In this document: positions 42,590-52,391 of the stretch, one piece after another
Layout of the letters: each line of letters begins with the position of its first letter
Numbering within the stretch: the stretch's first letter is position 1
Assembly: GCF_049800835.1 (NCBI RefSeq)
Contig: NZ_JBNAFU010000001.1
Span: forward strand, 248,001-312,000
DNA: 64,000 bases
Direction: 5' to 3'
Origin: Dinoroseobacter sp049800835
GTDB taxonomy: Bacteria; Pseudomonadota; Alphaproteobacteria; Rhodobacterales; Rhodobacteraceae
Notes under the pieces: model-generated
Database searches by the model: none
What the model was told of the DNA's origin: nothing
The model's input: only the letters and a program-made list of their open reading frames with translations
Position numbers and translations under genes: made by a program

Positions 42590-43345
42590 ATGAAACTCGA
42601 CGAGACAGCGGCAATTGTCACAGGCGGCGCGTCCGGGCTGGGAGCGGCCTGCGTCCGGCATCTGACCGCGCAAGGCGCCAAAGTTGCCATCCTGGACAGG
42701 GACACCGGAAAAGGCACCGAGTTGGCCGAGGAGACCGGCGCGTGGGCCTTTGGATGCGATGTGACGGATGAAGACGGTTGCAAGACCGCAATCATGCAGG
42801 CGCGCAACGCGATGGGCGGGCTGAACGCGGCGATCACGTGCGCAGGCATCGCGACAAGCGTCAAGACACTTGGTCGGGATGGCCCGCATCCGCTCGACGC
42901 ATTTCGCCGGACCATTGATATCAACCTTGTCGGCACCTTCAACGTTGCCCGCCTTGCCGCTGCCGCGATGGCGGAGAACACGCCGGATGCGGACGGTGCG
43001 CGGGGCGTGATCGTGACCACGGCCTCCATAGCGGCCTTTGACGGGCAGAAAGGCCAAGCCGCCTATGCCGCGTCCAAGGCAGGGGTCGCCGGTCTGTCCC
43101 TGCCAATGGCGCGCGACCTAGCCCGCGAAGGGATCCGGACCGTCGCCATCGCTCCGGGCATCTTCAGAACCCCCATGCTGGAGGGGCTGGGAGAAGAGAT
43201 CATGCAAACCCTTGCCGCCGATGTGGCGTTTCCCAAGCGTCTTGGCGAGCCACGGGAGTTCGCCCAGCTAGCCGCGTTCATTTTGACATGCGGCTACCTC
43301 AACGGCACGACGATCCGCCTTGACGGGGCGCTCCGCATGCCATGA
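42590..43345 (+). CDS. Short-chain dehydrogenase, 3-hydroxyacyl-CoA dehydrogenase type II-like
   Basis: A 251-residue Rossmann-fold dehydrogenase. The cofactor site is IVTGGASGLGAA with acidic DRD after beta-2, favouring NAD. The catalytic serine lies in VTTASIAAF and the YxxxK in YAASKAG. The overall pattern (DVTDEDG, FNVARLAAAAMAEN) matches HSD10-type 3-hydroxyacyl-CoA dehydrogenases used in fatty acid or branched-chain degradation. A strong GAGGGAGG ribosome site fixes the start. Confidence 0.85.
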   Translation: MKLDETAAIVTGGASGLGAACVRHLTAQGAKVAILDRDTGKGTELAEETGAWAFGCDVTDEDGCKTAIMQARNAMGGLNAAITCAGIATSVKTLGRDGPHPLDAFRRTIDINLVGTFNVARLAAAAMAENTPDADGARGVIVTTASIAAFDGQKGQAAYAASKAGVAGLSLPMARDLAREGIRTVAIAPGIFRTPMLEGLGEEIMQTLAADVAFPKRLGEPREFAQLAAFILTCGYLNGTTIRLDGALRMP

Positions 43346-43349
43346 GCGG

Positions 43350-43742
43350 CTACTCTTCGGGTTCGAATTCCAGCGCCACGCCGTTGATGCAATACCGCAA
43401 TCCCGTCGGCTGCGGACCGTCGGGAAAAACGTGGCCCAGGTGCCCGTCACACCGGTTGCAATGCACTTCGGTGCGGGTCATGAACCAGCTCTTGTCGACG
43501 CTTTCGCCCACCATCTCGCTGTCGAGCGGGGCGTAAAACGACGGCCACCCGGTTCCGCTTTCGAACTTGGTTGCCGCATCGAACAGCGGCGCACCGCAAC
43601 CCTTGCACAAAAAGGTGCCCGGTTCCTTGGGAAAATCCTCGTGTGTGCCGGCGCGCTCGGTGCCATGCTGTCGCAACACCTTGTAGGCCATCGGATCGAG
43701 GCTTGCGCGCCACTCTTCATCACTCTTGACGACTTTTTCCAT
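43350..43742 (-). CDS. msrB: Peptide-methionine (R)-S-oxide reductase MsrB
   Basis: A 130-residue repair enzyme reducing methionine-R-sulfoxide. Zinc is bound by two CxxC motifs (FLCKGCG and HCNRCDGH). The catalytic C118 is in RYCINGVALEFEPEE. The GTGWPSFY block is typical. It converges on the dehydrogenase gene and is divergent from olsB. Confidence 0.96.
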   Translation of the reverse strand: MEKVVKSDEEWRASLDPMAYKVLRQHGTERAGTHEDFPKEPGTFLCKGCGAPLFDAATKFESGTGWPSFYAPLDSEMVGESVDKSWFMTRTEVHCNRCDGHLGHVFPDGPQPTGLRYCINGVALEFEPEE

Positions 43743-43868
43743 ATCGGGGTCTCTGTTGTTATGTTCCGGTCACATGCGGGCCCTACCGCAACGTCATGCA
43801 GCGCAAGGCCCCTCTTGCGCACCTACATATGGTCGAACACGCCGCCGCCAAGCCCCAGGAGGTTGACG

Positions 43869-44624
43869 ATGCTGAGATTGAGAAAGGGCCGCTACAGCGC
43901 CCGGTTTGCCGAAACGGCGGCGGATTTGTCCGCGTGTCAGCGCCTGCGTTACCTCGCGTTTATCGACGGAAGCGGCGCAGACCCCCGCGAGGACGGTCTT
44001 GAGGCAGACGCGTTTGACGCGCGGTGTCGCCATGTCATGGTCGAAGAGACACGCACCGGGACGCTTGTGTGTTGCTTTCGGCTTTTGACCTTGTCCGATG
44101 GTGGCGAGATCACCTCGTGCTACGCCGCCCAGTATTACGAGCTTTCGGCGTTACAGGCCTATGAAGGCCGCATGGTGGAAATGGGCAGGTTCTGCATTCA
44201 CCCGGCCCACAAGGACCCCGATATCCTGCGGGTCGCATGGGGGGCGATGACCCGTTTCGTGGATGACGAGGGCGTCGAGATGCTTTTCGGCTGTTCCTCG
44301 TTCAAAGGCACTGAAGCCGACACCTACATGGATGCGTTCGCCTTGCTGAACGAGCGCCATCTGGCTCCGAAGCGCTGGCTGCCGCGCGTGAAGGCCCCGG
44401 CGATCTTTCCGTTCGCGCAGCGTCTCAAACGGCGCAAACCCGACCTGAAACGCGCCCAGCAGGGGATGCCGCCATTGCTGCGCACCTATCTGCTCATGGG
44501 CGGTTGGGTCAGCGATCATGCCGTTGTCGACCGCGACATGAACACCCTGCATGTCTTCACCGGGCTCGAAATCGGCGCGATCCCTCCGGCGCGCGCGCGG
44601 CTGCTGAGGCTTGCCGCGAATTGA
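43869..44624 (+). CDS. olsB: L-ornithine N-alpha-acyltransferase OlsB
   Basis: A 251-residue acyltransferase of the hemolysin-like GNAT group. It should attach a 3-hydroxyacyl chain from acyl carrier protein to ornithine, the first step to ornithine lipids. An AGGAGG site 7 bases before the ATG at 43869 fixes the start. Conserved blocks are RLRYLAFIDG, EMGRFCIHPAHKDPDILRV and LFGCSSFKGTE. No OlsA gene for the second acylation is adjacent. Ornithine lipids are common in marine Rhodobacterales, especially under phosphate limitation. Confidence 0.88.
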   Translation: MLRLRKGRYSARFAETAADLSACQRLRYLAFIDGSGADPREDGLEADAFDARCRHVMVEETRTGTLVCCFRLLTLSDGGEITSCYAAQYYELSALQAYEGRMVEMGRFCIHPAHKDPDILRVAWGAMTRFVDDEGVEMLFGCSSFKGTEADTYMDAFALLNERHLAPKRWLPRVKAPAIFPFAQRLKRRKPDLKRAQQGMPPLLRTYLLMGGWVSDHAVVDRDMNTLHVFTGLEIGAIPPARARLLRLAAN

Positions 44625-44625
44625 A

Positions 44626-44649
44626 AAAGCCCTGCAACAGCAGGGCTTT
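44626..44649. terminator. Convergent terminator between olsB and grxD
   Basis: A 10-bp perfect stem AAAGCCCTGC/GCAGGGCTTT with loop AACA. On the minus strand it is followed by five T, so it ends grxD well. In the plus direction the T run is only three, so it is weaker for olsB. Confidence 0.75.
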
Positions 44650-44676
44650 GCCAGTCGTTTTTGATGTGAATAGCGC

Positions 44677-45039
44677 TCAGGCGTTCGCTTCGCGGATCTT
44701 GTCCGCGGCATCCTTGTTGAAGGTGACGGCGTTTTCCTCGAACAGTGTGTCCAGTTCCCCCGACAAGGTCATCTCCGTGATGATGTCGCATCCGCCGACA
44801 AACTCTCCCTTCACATAAAGCTGCGGGATCGTCGGCCAGTCCGAGAATTCCTTGATGCCCTGGCGGATTTCCTCATCCTCAAGGACATTCACATCCGAAA
44901 ATTCGACCCCCATGAAGTTCAGCACACCAGCGACGCGGCTGGAAAAACCGCACTGCGGCATGCTCTTGGTGCCTTTCATGAACAGCACCACATCGTTGGT
45001 TGCCACGGTGTCTTTGATGCGATCTGCAACATCAGTCAT
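44677..45039 (-). CDS. grxD: Monothiol glutaredoxin GrxD, CGFS type
   Basis: A 120-residue glutaredoxin with the CGFS active site (C30), KGTKSMPQCGFS and TIPQLYVKGEFVGGCDI. CGFS glutaredoxins carry and transfer [2Fe-2S] clusters and work with BolA. The start MTDVADRIKD at 45039 overlaps the end of the small membrane protein gene by 8 bases, and bolA is just upstream. Confidence 0.95.
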   Translation of the reverse strand: MTDVADRIKDTVATNDVVLFMKGTKSMPQCGFSSRVAGVLNFMGVEFSDVNVLEDEEIRQGIKEFSDWPTIPQLYVKGEFVGGCDIITEMTLSGELDTLFEENAVTFNKDAADKIREANA

Positions 45040-45313
45040 TGTCTGATCCTTTATCTGGCTGTCGTGCCGAGAGCGGTATGAAGAACCGCGCTTGATCCTG
45101 TGGGTCGCGAGACATGCGAATTTCAGCGGAGTGCCCGCCACCCGCGCCACCCGAATGGTAGCTAACGTCGATCACGGTCTCTCCGGGTCCGGGGGCTGCG
45201 CCACGTTCGGGCGGATTGCGCAGTTCTGACCGCACCACCCACACCGCGCGCGCAAGCAAAAGAGCGATAATTGCCCCTGAAATCAGCGCGATGGAGGTGA
45301 AGAAACTCATCAA
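45032..45313 (-). CDS. Small single-pass membrane protein between bolA and grxD
   Basis: A 93-residue protein with one N-terminal membrane helix (about residues 3-28) and a hydrophilic C-terminal part rich in Gly, Pro and Arg. The segment ETVIDVSYHSGGAGG is typical of a small uncharacterised alphaproteobacterial family. It overlaps bolA by 4 bases and grxD by 8. This tight coupling with two Fe-S transfer proteins hints at a role in the same process near the membrane, but no function is known. Confidence 0.7.
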   Translation of the reverse strand: MMSFFTSIALISGAIIALLLARAVWVVRSELRNPPERGAAPGPGETVIDVSYHSGGAGGGHSAEIRMSRDPQDQARFFIPLSARQPDKGSDND

Positions 45314-45543
45314 GGGGCTTTCGTCGTGAGCGCAAGAGCGTGCAGTTCGCCCGCCGGGCCATCCATCTTGCCCTTCAGAGCCGCATAGACGGCACGCTGT
45401 TGTTGTACGCGGTTCTTTCCGCGAAAGCTCTCATCGATCACCATCGCGGACATATGGACCCCGTCATCCCCCTCGACGACGATCTGTGCGTCGGGAAAGG
45501 TTTCGCGCAACAGCGCTTCGATCTTGTCAGCATGCATTGGCAT
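45310..45543 (-). CDS. bolA: BolA family protein
   Basis: A 77-residue BolA-fold protein with the typical start KIEALLRETFPDAQIVVEGD, the FRGKNRVQQQRAVYAAL block and the C-terminal ELHALAL. The conserved cluster-binding His appears in GELHALAL. It pairs with CGFS glutaredoxin in [2Fe-2S] transfer or sensing. The message continues into the small membrane protein and grxD. Confidence 0.94.
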   Translation of the reverse strand: MPMHADKIEALLRETFPDAQIVVEGDDGVHMSAMVIDESFRGKNRVQQQRAVYAALKGKMDGPAGELHALALTTKAP

Positions 45544-45618
45544 GGGCTTAATCCTGAGTCTTTTTTTCGTCTATAATGTATGCTTCGGCCCCAAAGGCTG
45601 CAAGCCCAGCGGCGTCCG

Positions 45619-47793
45619 TCACGCCGGAAGTCCGATCGCGGAGGCAAAGCTGCCGCGATAGAGCACGGACAACACGCTCAACGGCGCGGAACTGCCTGAA
45701 AAACTGACAGTTTCGCCACCAAATCGCCCGACATGCGCAATCGGAACCCCGGCTTGCGATGCGGCGGCCATCAGGGCTTCGGCCTGATCGAAGGAGCAGG
45801 CGATCAGATACCGCGCCTGATCTTCCCCGAACAGGGTCTCCATATCGCCGACATCCAACGAGACGCCCATCTCTGCAGCGTCGGCCATTTCGAAGGCGGC
45901 CAATGCCAGACCACCATCGGAGATGTCGCTGCACGCACAGATCAAGGCGCGATTGTCGAGGATGAACGTGCCATTGCGACGCTCCGCATCCAGATCGACA
46001 TGGGGGGCGTCGCCGTCTTCACGGTTGAATACCTCCGCCAAAAGGGCGGATTGGCCCAGATGCCCAGAGGTCTCTCCGATCACCAGCGCCTGGTCGCCGG
46101 CCACCGGCAGGCCCGCGGTAACCTGGTCCACATGTTCGATCAGCCCGACTGCGCCGATGGTGGGGGTCGGCAGGATGCCCTGACCATCGGTTTCATTGTA
46201 AAGGCTGACATTGCCGGACACGATCGGCATGTCGAGCGCGCGGCAGGCGGCCCCGATCCCTTCGAGTGCGCCGACGAACTGGCCCATGATTTCGGGCTTT
46301 TCCGGGTTTCCGAAATTCAGGTTGTCGGTCGTTGCCAGGGGCCGCGCGCCAACCGACACCAGATTGCGAAACGCCTCTGCGACCGCCTGTTTGCCCCCTT
46401 CGACGGGGTTGGCTTTCACGTAGCGCGGTGTGACATCCGATGTGAACGCGAGCGCCTTGTCGGTGCCGTGAACGCGCACCACACCGGCCCCGAGCCCCGG
46501 CGTACGCAGCGTGTCGGCCATCACCTGGGTGTCGTACTGCTCCCAGACCCATGCCTTGCGCGCATAGTTGGGGGACGCCAGCAATGCCTTGAGCCCATCA
46601 ATGGGGTCGACTGCCGGAACCGGTTCCAGCGCGTCCGCCTGTGGCGTGGGCACCCAGGGGCGATCATATTCCGGCGCGCTGGAGCTGAGTTTCGACAGGG
46701 GCAGATCCGCGACCGTGTCATTGCCATGAAGGATCAGGAACCGGTCTTCTGCAATGGTCTCGCCGACAATGGCGAAGTCCAGATCCCATTTCTCGAACAC
46801 TGCGCGCGCCTCGGCCTCCCGTGCCGGGTCGAGGACCATCAGCATCCGTTCCTGGCTTTCGGACAGCATCATCTCATAGGCGGTCATTCCGGTTTCGCGC
46901 TGCGGTACGTCATCGAGTTGCAGCTTGATCCCAAGACCACCCTTGTCGCCCATCTCCACAGCCGAACAGGTCAGCCCGGCCGCCCCCATGTCCTGTATGG
47001 AAATCACGGCGCCGGTTTGCATCAACTCGAGGCACGCTTCCATCAGGCGTTTTTCAGTGAACGGGTCGCCCACCTGCACGGTGGGGCGCTTTTCTTCGAT
47101 CGTGTCGTCAAACTCGGCCGACGCCATCGTGGCGCCCCCCACCCCGTCGCGCCCGGTCTTGGCTCCAAGATACACGACCGGGCGTCCAACGCCGGAGGCA
47201 GCAGAGTAGAAAATCTTGTCGGTATCGGCCAAACCCGCGGCAAACGCGTTCACAAGGCAGTTGCCATTGTAGGCCGGGTGAAACCGCACCTCGCCACCGA
47301 CTGTCGGCACGCCGAAACAGTTCCCGTATCCCCCGATGCCCTCGACGACGCCAGACACCAGTTGCCGCGTTTTCGGGTGCGCCGGTTCCCCGAAGCTGAG
47401 CGCGTTCATCGCTGCAATGGGCCGTGCGCCCATGGTGAACACATCGCGCAGGATGCCGCCCACCCCGGTTGCTGCCCCCTGATAGGGCTCGATGTAGCTG
47501 GGGTGGTTGTGGCTTTCCATCTTGAAGACCACCGCCTGCCCGTCGCCGATATCCACGATGCCGGCGTTCTCGCCAGGACCACAGATCACTTGGGGCCCCT
47601 CTGTGGGCAGTTTGCGCAGATGAAGCTTGGAGGATTTGTAGGAACAATGCTCGTTCCACATGGCCGAGAAAATTCCAAGCTCCGTAAAGGTCGGCGTGCG
47701 CCCGATAATCTCAAGAATGCGCTGGTATTCGTCCGGCTTCAGCCCATGGGCGTCGATCAGCTCGGGCGTGATGGCAGGCTCGGTCGGGGTCAT
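45619..47793 (-). CDS. purL: Phosphoribosylformylglycinamidine synthase subunit PurL
   Basis: A 724-residue ATP-dependent enzyme of purine synthesis. The length is that of small PurL, which needs separate PurS and PurQ. Family blocks include MWNEHCSYKSSKLHLR, GDGQAVVFKMESHNHPS, GVGGILRDVFTMGARP and DMGAAGLTCSAVEMG. It is 75 bases upstream of bolA in the same direction, so the two may be co-transcribed. The divergent region to the ABC-F gene is 191 bases. Confidence 0.97.
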   Translation of the reverse strand: MTPTEPAITPELIDAHGLKPDEYQRILEIIGRTPTFTELGIFSAMWNEHCSYKSSKLHLRKLPTEGPQVICGPGENAGIVDIGDGQAVVFKMESHNHPSYIEPYQGAATGVGGILRDVFTMGARPIAAMNALSFGEPAHPKTRQLVSGVVEGIGGYGNCFGVPTVGGEVRFHPAYNGNCLVNAFAAGLADTDKIFYSAASGVGRPVVYLGAKTGRDGVGGATMASAEFDDTIEEKRPTVQVGDPFTEKRLMEACLELMQTGAVISIQDMGAAGLTCSAVEMGDKGGLGIKLQLDDVPQRETGMTAYEMMLSESQERMLMVLDPAREAEARAVFEKWDLDFAIVGETIAEDRFLILHGNDTVADLPLSKLSSSAPEYDRPWVPTPQADALEPVPAVDPIDGLKALLASPNYARKAWVWEQYDTQVMADTLRTPGLGAGVVRVHGTDKALAFTSDVTPRYVKANPVEGGKQAVAEAFRNLVSVGARPLATTDNLNFGNPEKPEIMGQFVGALEGIGAACRALDMPIVSGNVSLYNETDGQGILPTPTIGAVGLIEHVDQVTAGLPVAGDQALVIGETSGHLGQSALLAEVFNREDGDAPHVDLDAERRNGTFILDNRALICACSDISDGGLALAAFEMADAAEMGVSLDVGDMETLFGEDQARYLIACSFDQAEALMAAASQAGVPIAHVGRFGGETVSFSGSSAPLSVLSVLYRGSFASAIGLPA

Positions 47794-47984
47794 GGTGCGC
47801 GCGGTCCCTGTGGCAAAAACTTGCGCGTCTCATAAGCCAAGCCTTGGCCGGGGAAAAGGGGGCGCTGGCACGGCATGCACACTGCATCCGTTCAAGTCTG
47901 AAGATATCCTCGCCGGAGGCATCCGAACGGGACACGCACATCCGCCCATTGACCGCGCGCGGCCTTCACAATAGCTCAGACCGA

Positions 47985-49811
<1,827 letters not shown>

Positions 49812-49848
49812 GCCTTGCCCCCGCCCGCCTGATCCGTACGCTGCGCCA

Positions 49849-50697
49849 ATGACCGGACGCAAACCCGAAATTGTCTGTATTGGCGCGCAGAAAGCGGCGA
49901 CCAGTTGGTTTTACCGGGTGTGTCAGGACCGCACGGATATTTGGGTCCCTCCGTTCAAGGAGGTGCATTTCTTCGACCACAAGTTCTGCCCCGAAAATCG
50001 CACCTGGATCCAGCCTGCGCTGGTCCGCAGCGTGGAACGGGCCGCAGCGCGCCACAGCGCGAATGCCACAAGGGTGCGCGGGCGGCCCGTCGACAAGGCA
50101 TACCTCGCCTATCTTGACAGCCTGCTGGACACGCCTGCCTTCAACGGCACGTGGTACAAACGCGTATTCTCCCGAGCACCGACCTCGGCAAAATGCCTGG
50201 ATGTAACCCCTGAGTACTGCACCCTGCCCCCCGAAGGTGTCGCGTTCGTCGCGAAATTCCTGCGCGACAGCCGCTTCATTTACATCCTGCGCGATCCGGC
50301 AGCGCGCGCGGCTTCGCAACTGCGCATGAACCTGAGCCGCCGCAAGATCACGCCGACCACTCACGCGGACTGGATGCGCCATGCCCGCGACCCCGTGATC
50401 GCCAATCGCGGGGACTACCAGACCTACATTCCGCGTTGGCGCGCCCACATCAATCCCGACAAACTGCTGTTTCTCGCCTACGGCGATATCCGGGACCGCC
50501 CCGCGGAAGTGATGCGCCGTGTCGAAGCATTCGCGGGGCTGGGCCGGGAAGATCCCGAAAGTCTTGGCCAGGTGTTTCACAAAGGCGCTGAGATGGACAT
50601 TCCCGAGGAGGTGCACGCCTATTTCACAGACGCGTTCTCGGATCAGCGCCGGTTCCTCGAAGACACGTTCGGACCGGATTTCGCCACACGGCTATGA
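49849..50697 (+). CDS. Sulfotransferase family protein
   Basis: A 282-residue PAPS-dependent sulfotransferase. The 5'-phosphosulfate loop is GAQKAATSWFYR (12-23) and the 3'-phosphate site is FIYILRDPAARAASQLRM. The acceptor cannot be told; a cell-surface glycan or lipid is typical in Rhodobacterales. It follows the ABC-F gene by 37 bases and converges on the bamE-like gene. No sulfate activation gene is in the window. Confidence 0.88.
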   Translation: MTGRKPEIVCIGAQKAATSWFYRVCQDRTDIWVPPFKEVHFFDHKFCPENRTWIQPALVRSVERAAARHSANATRVRGRPVDKAYLAYLDSLLDTPAFNGTWYKRVFSRAPTSAKCLDVTPEYCTLPPEGVAFVAKFLRDSRFIYILRDPAARAASQLRMNLSRRKITPTTHADWMRHARDPVIANRGDYQTYIPRWRAHINPDKLLFLAYGDIRDRPAEVMRRVEAFAGLGREDPESLGQVFHKGAEMDIPEEVHAYFTDAFSDQRRFLEDTFGPDFATRL

Positions 50698-50747
50698 CGC
50701 CTGACGCCGGACGCCTGCGCCGAGCGGTTCACGCCCCGAGAGGTGGA

Positions 50748-51206
50748 TCAGTTCAGGAACTGATCGGCATTCAGCTGACCGAAATTGCTCAGGATCTGGT
50801 TGAGGAACGACACACCCTCGACAGTGCTGTCGGTGATCCGACGGTTCAGCGCGATCACTTCGCCGTCCTCAAGCGAGAAACGTTCGATGTTGCGGATGGT
50901 ACCGCTGTCATTGAACGATATCGCCACGACCTGCCGTTCGATCTCGGTTGGCTCGCGATACGCATAGTATTCCCAGCGCGATCCGATGAAATACCACGCT
51001 TCCTCGGCGACAACGCCCTGTGTGGCGGGGCGACCTACTGCTGCTTCGACGGCAGAACGGTCGTCAACCCCGACAACCAGCTCCGCCAACTCGTCTTCGC
51101 TTGGAACATATCCGGAATTGCGATAAGTCGACGCGCATGCGGCCAGCACCGCAATCACAAGCCCCCCAACCAAGAGACGCAGGATACGCACACCACTCTG
51201 ATACAT
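50748..51206 (-). CDS. bamE: BamE (SmpA/OmlA) outer-membrane assembly lipoprotein
   Basis: A 152-residue lipoprotein with signal peptide and lipobox LAAC (C24). The mature domain has the SmpA/OmlA pattern, with GRPATQGVVAEEAWYFIGSR standing for the G-P-T...W-Y core and a C-terminal extension. BamE is part of the machine inserting beta-barrel proteins. It is divergent from the DUF177 gene, an arrangement common in Rhodobacterales. Confidence 0.9.
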   Translation of the reverse strand: MYQSGVRILRLLVGGLVIAVLAACASTYRNSGYVPSEDELAELVVGVDDRSAVEAAVGRPATQGVVAEEAWYFIGSRWEYYAYREPTEIERQVVAISFNDSGTIRNIERFSLEDGEVIALNRRITDSTVEGVSFLNQILSNFGQLNADQFLN

Positions 51207-51346
51207 TGCGACCGCGCCCTCCTTGCTGTTGCGATCGAAGCCGTCTCAGCCCAAGTATCGGAACACACCAGACGGATCAAGCGCTGCCCTTCGACCTCTT
51301 GGTTCTGGGCGCGCGCTGACGATGTGACACCTACAGGAGCCTCTTT

Positions 51347-51910
51347 ATGTCATCGCCCACGCAACCCGCCCCAAGCCCCAGTCTCGTGTTGCGTCTCGCC
51401 GATCTGCCCAAGCGCAAGCCGACCCGATTTCATCTCAGGCCGGCGGAAGAGTCCAATCGCACCCTCGCCCAGGAACTTAAGCTTACGGATCTGCGCAAGC
51501 TTACCCTTGTCGGCGAGATCACCCCGACCGGCAAGGCCGACTGGCGTTTGTCGGCACGGTTGGGCGCGACCGTAGTGCAGCCCTGCGTCGTGACGTTGGA
51601 GCCCGTGACCACGCGTATCGAAGAGCCGGTCGAACGTGTCTTTCTGGCATCCTGGGAGCCCCCGGTAGGGGCTGAGGTGGAGATGCCCGAAGACACCTCG
51701 AGCGAGCCGCTGCCCGCGACGCTTGATCTGAACGCGATCATGGCCGAGGAACTGGCCCTTGCGCTGCCGCAGTATCCCCGGACGGAGAATGCAGGGGTCG
51801 GCGATACACAGGTGACCGAACCCGGCAAAAAGGCGATGACAGATGATGACGCCAAACCGTTCGCGGCGCTGGCCAAACTGAAGCTGGTGGACGGCCCCAA
51901 GGACACGTGA
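51347..51910 (+). CDS. YceD/DUF177 family protein
   Basis: A 187-residue soluble protein with the DUF177 pattern QPCVVTLEPVTTRIEEPVERVF at its centre and an acidic C-terminal half. YceD members precede rpmF and are linked to 23S rRNA or large-subunit maturation in plants and bacteria. An AGGAG site lies just before the ATG. It starts the run DUF177-rpmF-plsX-fabH, though rpmF may also use its own promoter in the 232 bases between. Confidence 0.9.
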   Translation: MSSPTQPAPSPSLVLRLADLPKRKPTRFHLRPAEESNRTLAQELKLTDLRKLTLVGEITPTGKADWRLSARLGATVVQPCVVTLEPVTTRIEEPVERVFLASWEPPVGAEVEMPEDTSSEPLPATLDLNAIMAEELALALPQYPRTENAGVGDTQVTEPGKKAMTDDDAKPFAALAKLKLVDGPKDT

Positions 51911-51957
51911 TCTTGCGACGTGGGTCTGCAAGCGACATCCTGCAATTGATTTTCCAT

Positions 51958-52013
51958 AAACACTTGCGGGGCTTAGGAGAGCGGGATAAATGCAGCGCAG
52001 AAAAACACTTGCG
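51958..52013 (+). repeat. Direct repeat AAACACTTGCG, possible tandem promoters of rpmF
   Basis: The 11-base sequence occurs at 51958-51968 and 52003-52013. Each copy contains TTGCG, which could serve as a -35. For the second, TTGCGC (52009-52014) is followed after 16 bases by TATGTT (52031-52036). The first is followed by GATAAA at 51985-51990. Confidence 0.4.
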
Positions 52014-52142
52014 CCCTAGTAGAATCGCAGTATGTTCCCGGCCTCGTTTCCACGCAGGTCCGAATGTGCTGCGTGTCCCGCTTTCGGCGCAGCCGTAACA
52101 CGAAAAATCCGGGGGAAACCCCGCCTGACCCGAGGTTGAGAC

Positions 52143-52349
52143 ATGGCAGTCCCTCAGAACAAGATCACGAAGTCGCGCCGCAACATGCGCCGGTCCCACG
52201 ATGCACTGGTGGCGGGCAACCCCAACGAGTGCCCGAACTGCGGCGAGTTGAAGCGCCCCCATCACGTCTGCGGTGCGTGCGGCCACTATGCCGATCGCGA
52301 AGTGATTGCACAGGCCGACGAGATCGATCTGGAAGACGACGCGGCCTGA
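52143..52349 (+). CDS. rpmF: Ribosomal protein bL32
   Basis: A 68-residue large-subunit protein starting MAVPQNKITKSRRNMRRSHD, with zinc motifs CPNCG and CGACG. It has the zinc-binding form, not the cysteine-free alternative. It is 42 bases upstream of plsX, the classical linkage of rpmF to lipid synthesis genes. Confidence 0.98.
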   Translation: MAVPQNKITKSRRNMRRSHDALVAGNPNECPNCGELKRPHHVCGACGHYADREVIAQADEIDLEDDAA

Positions 52350-52391
52350 GCGGCGCGCACAAGACTTTTCGCACGAACTAGGTAGGTTTGC

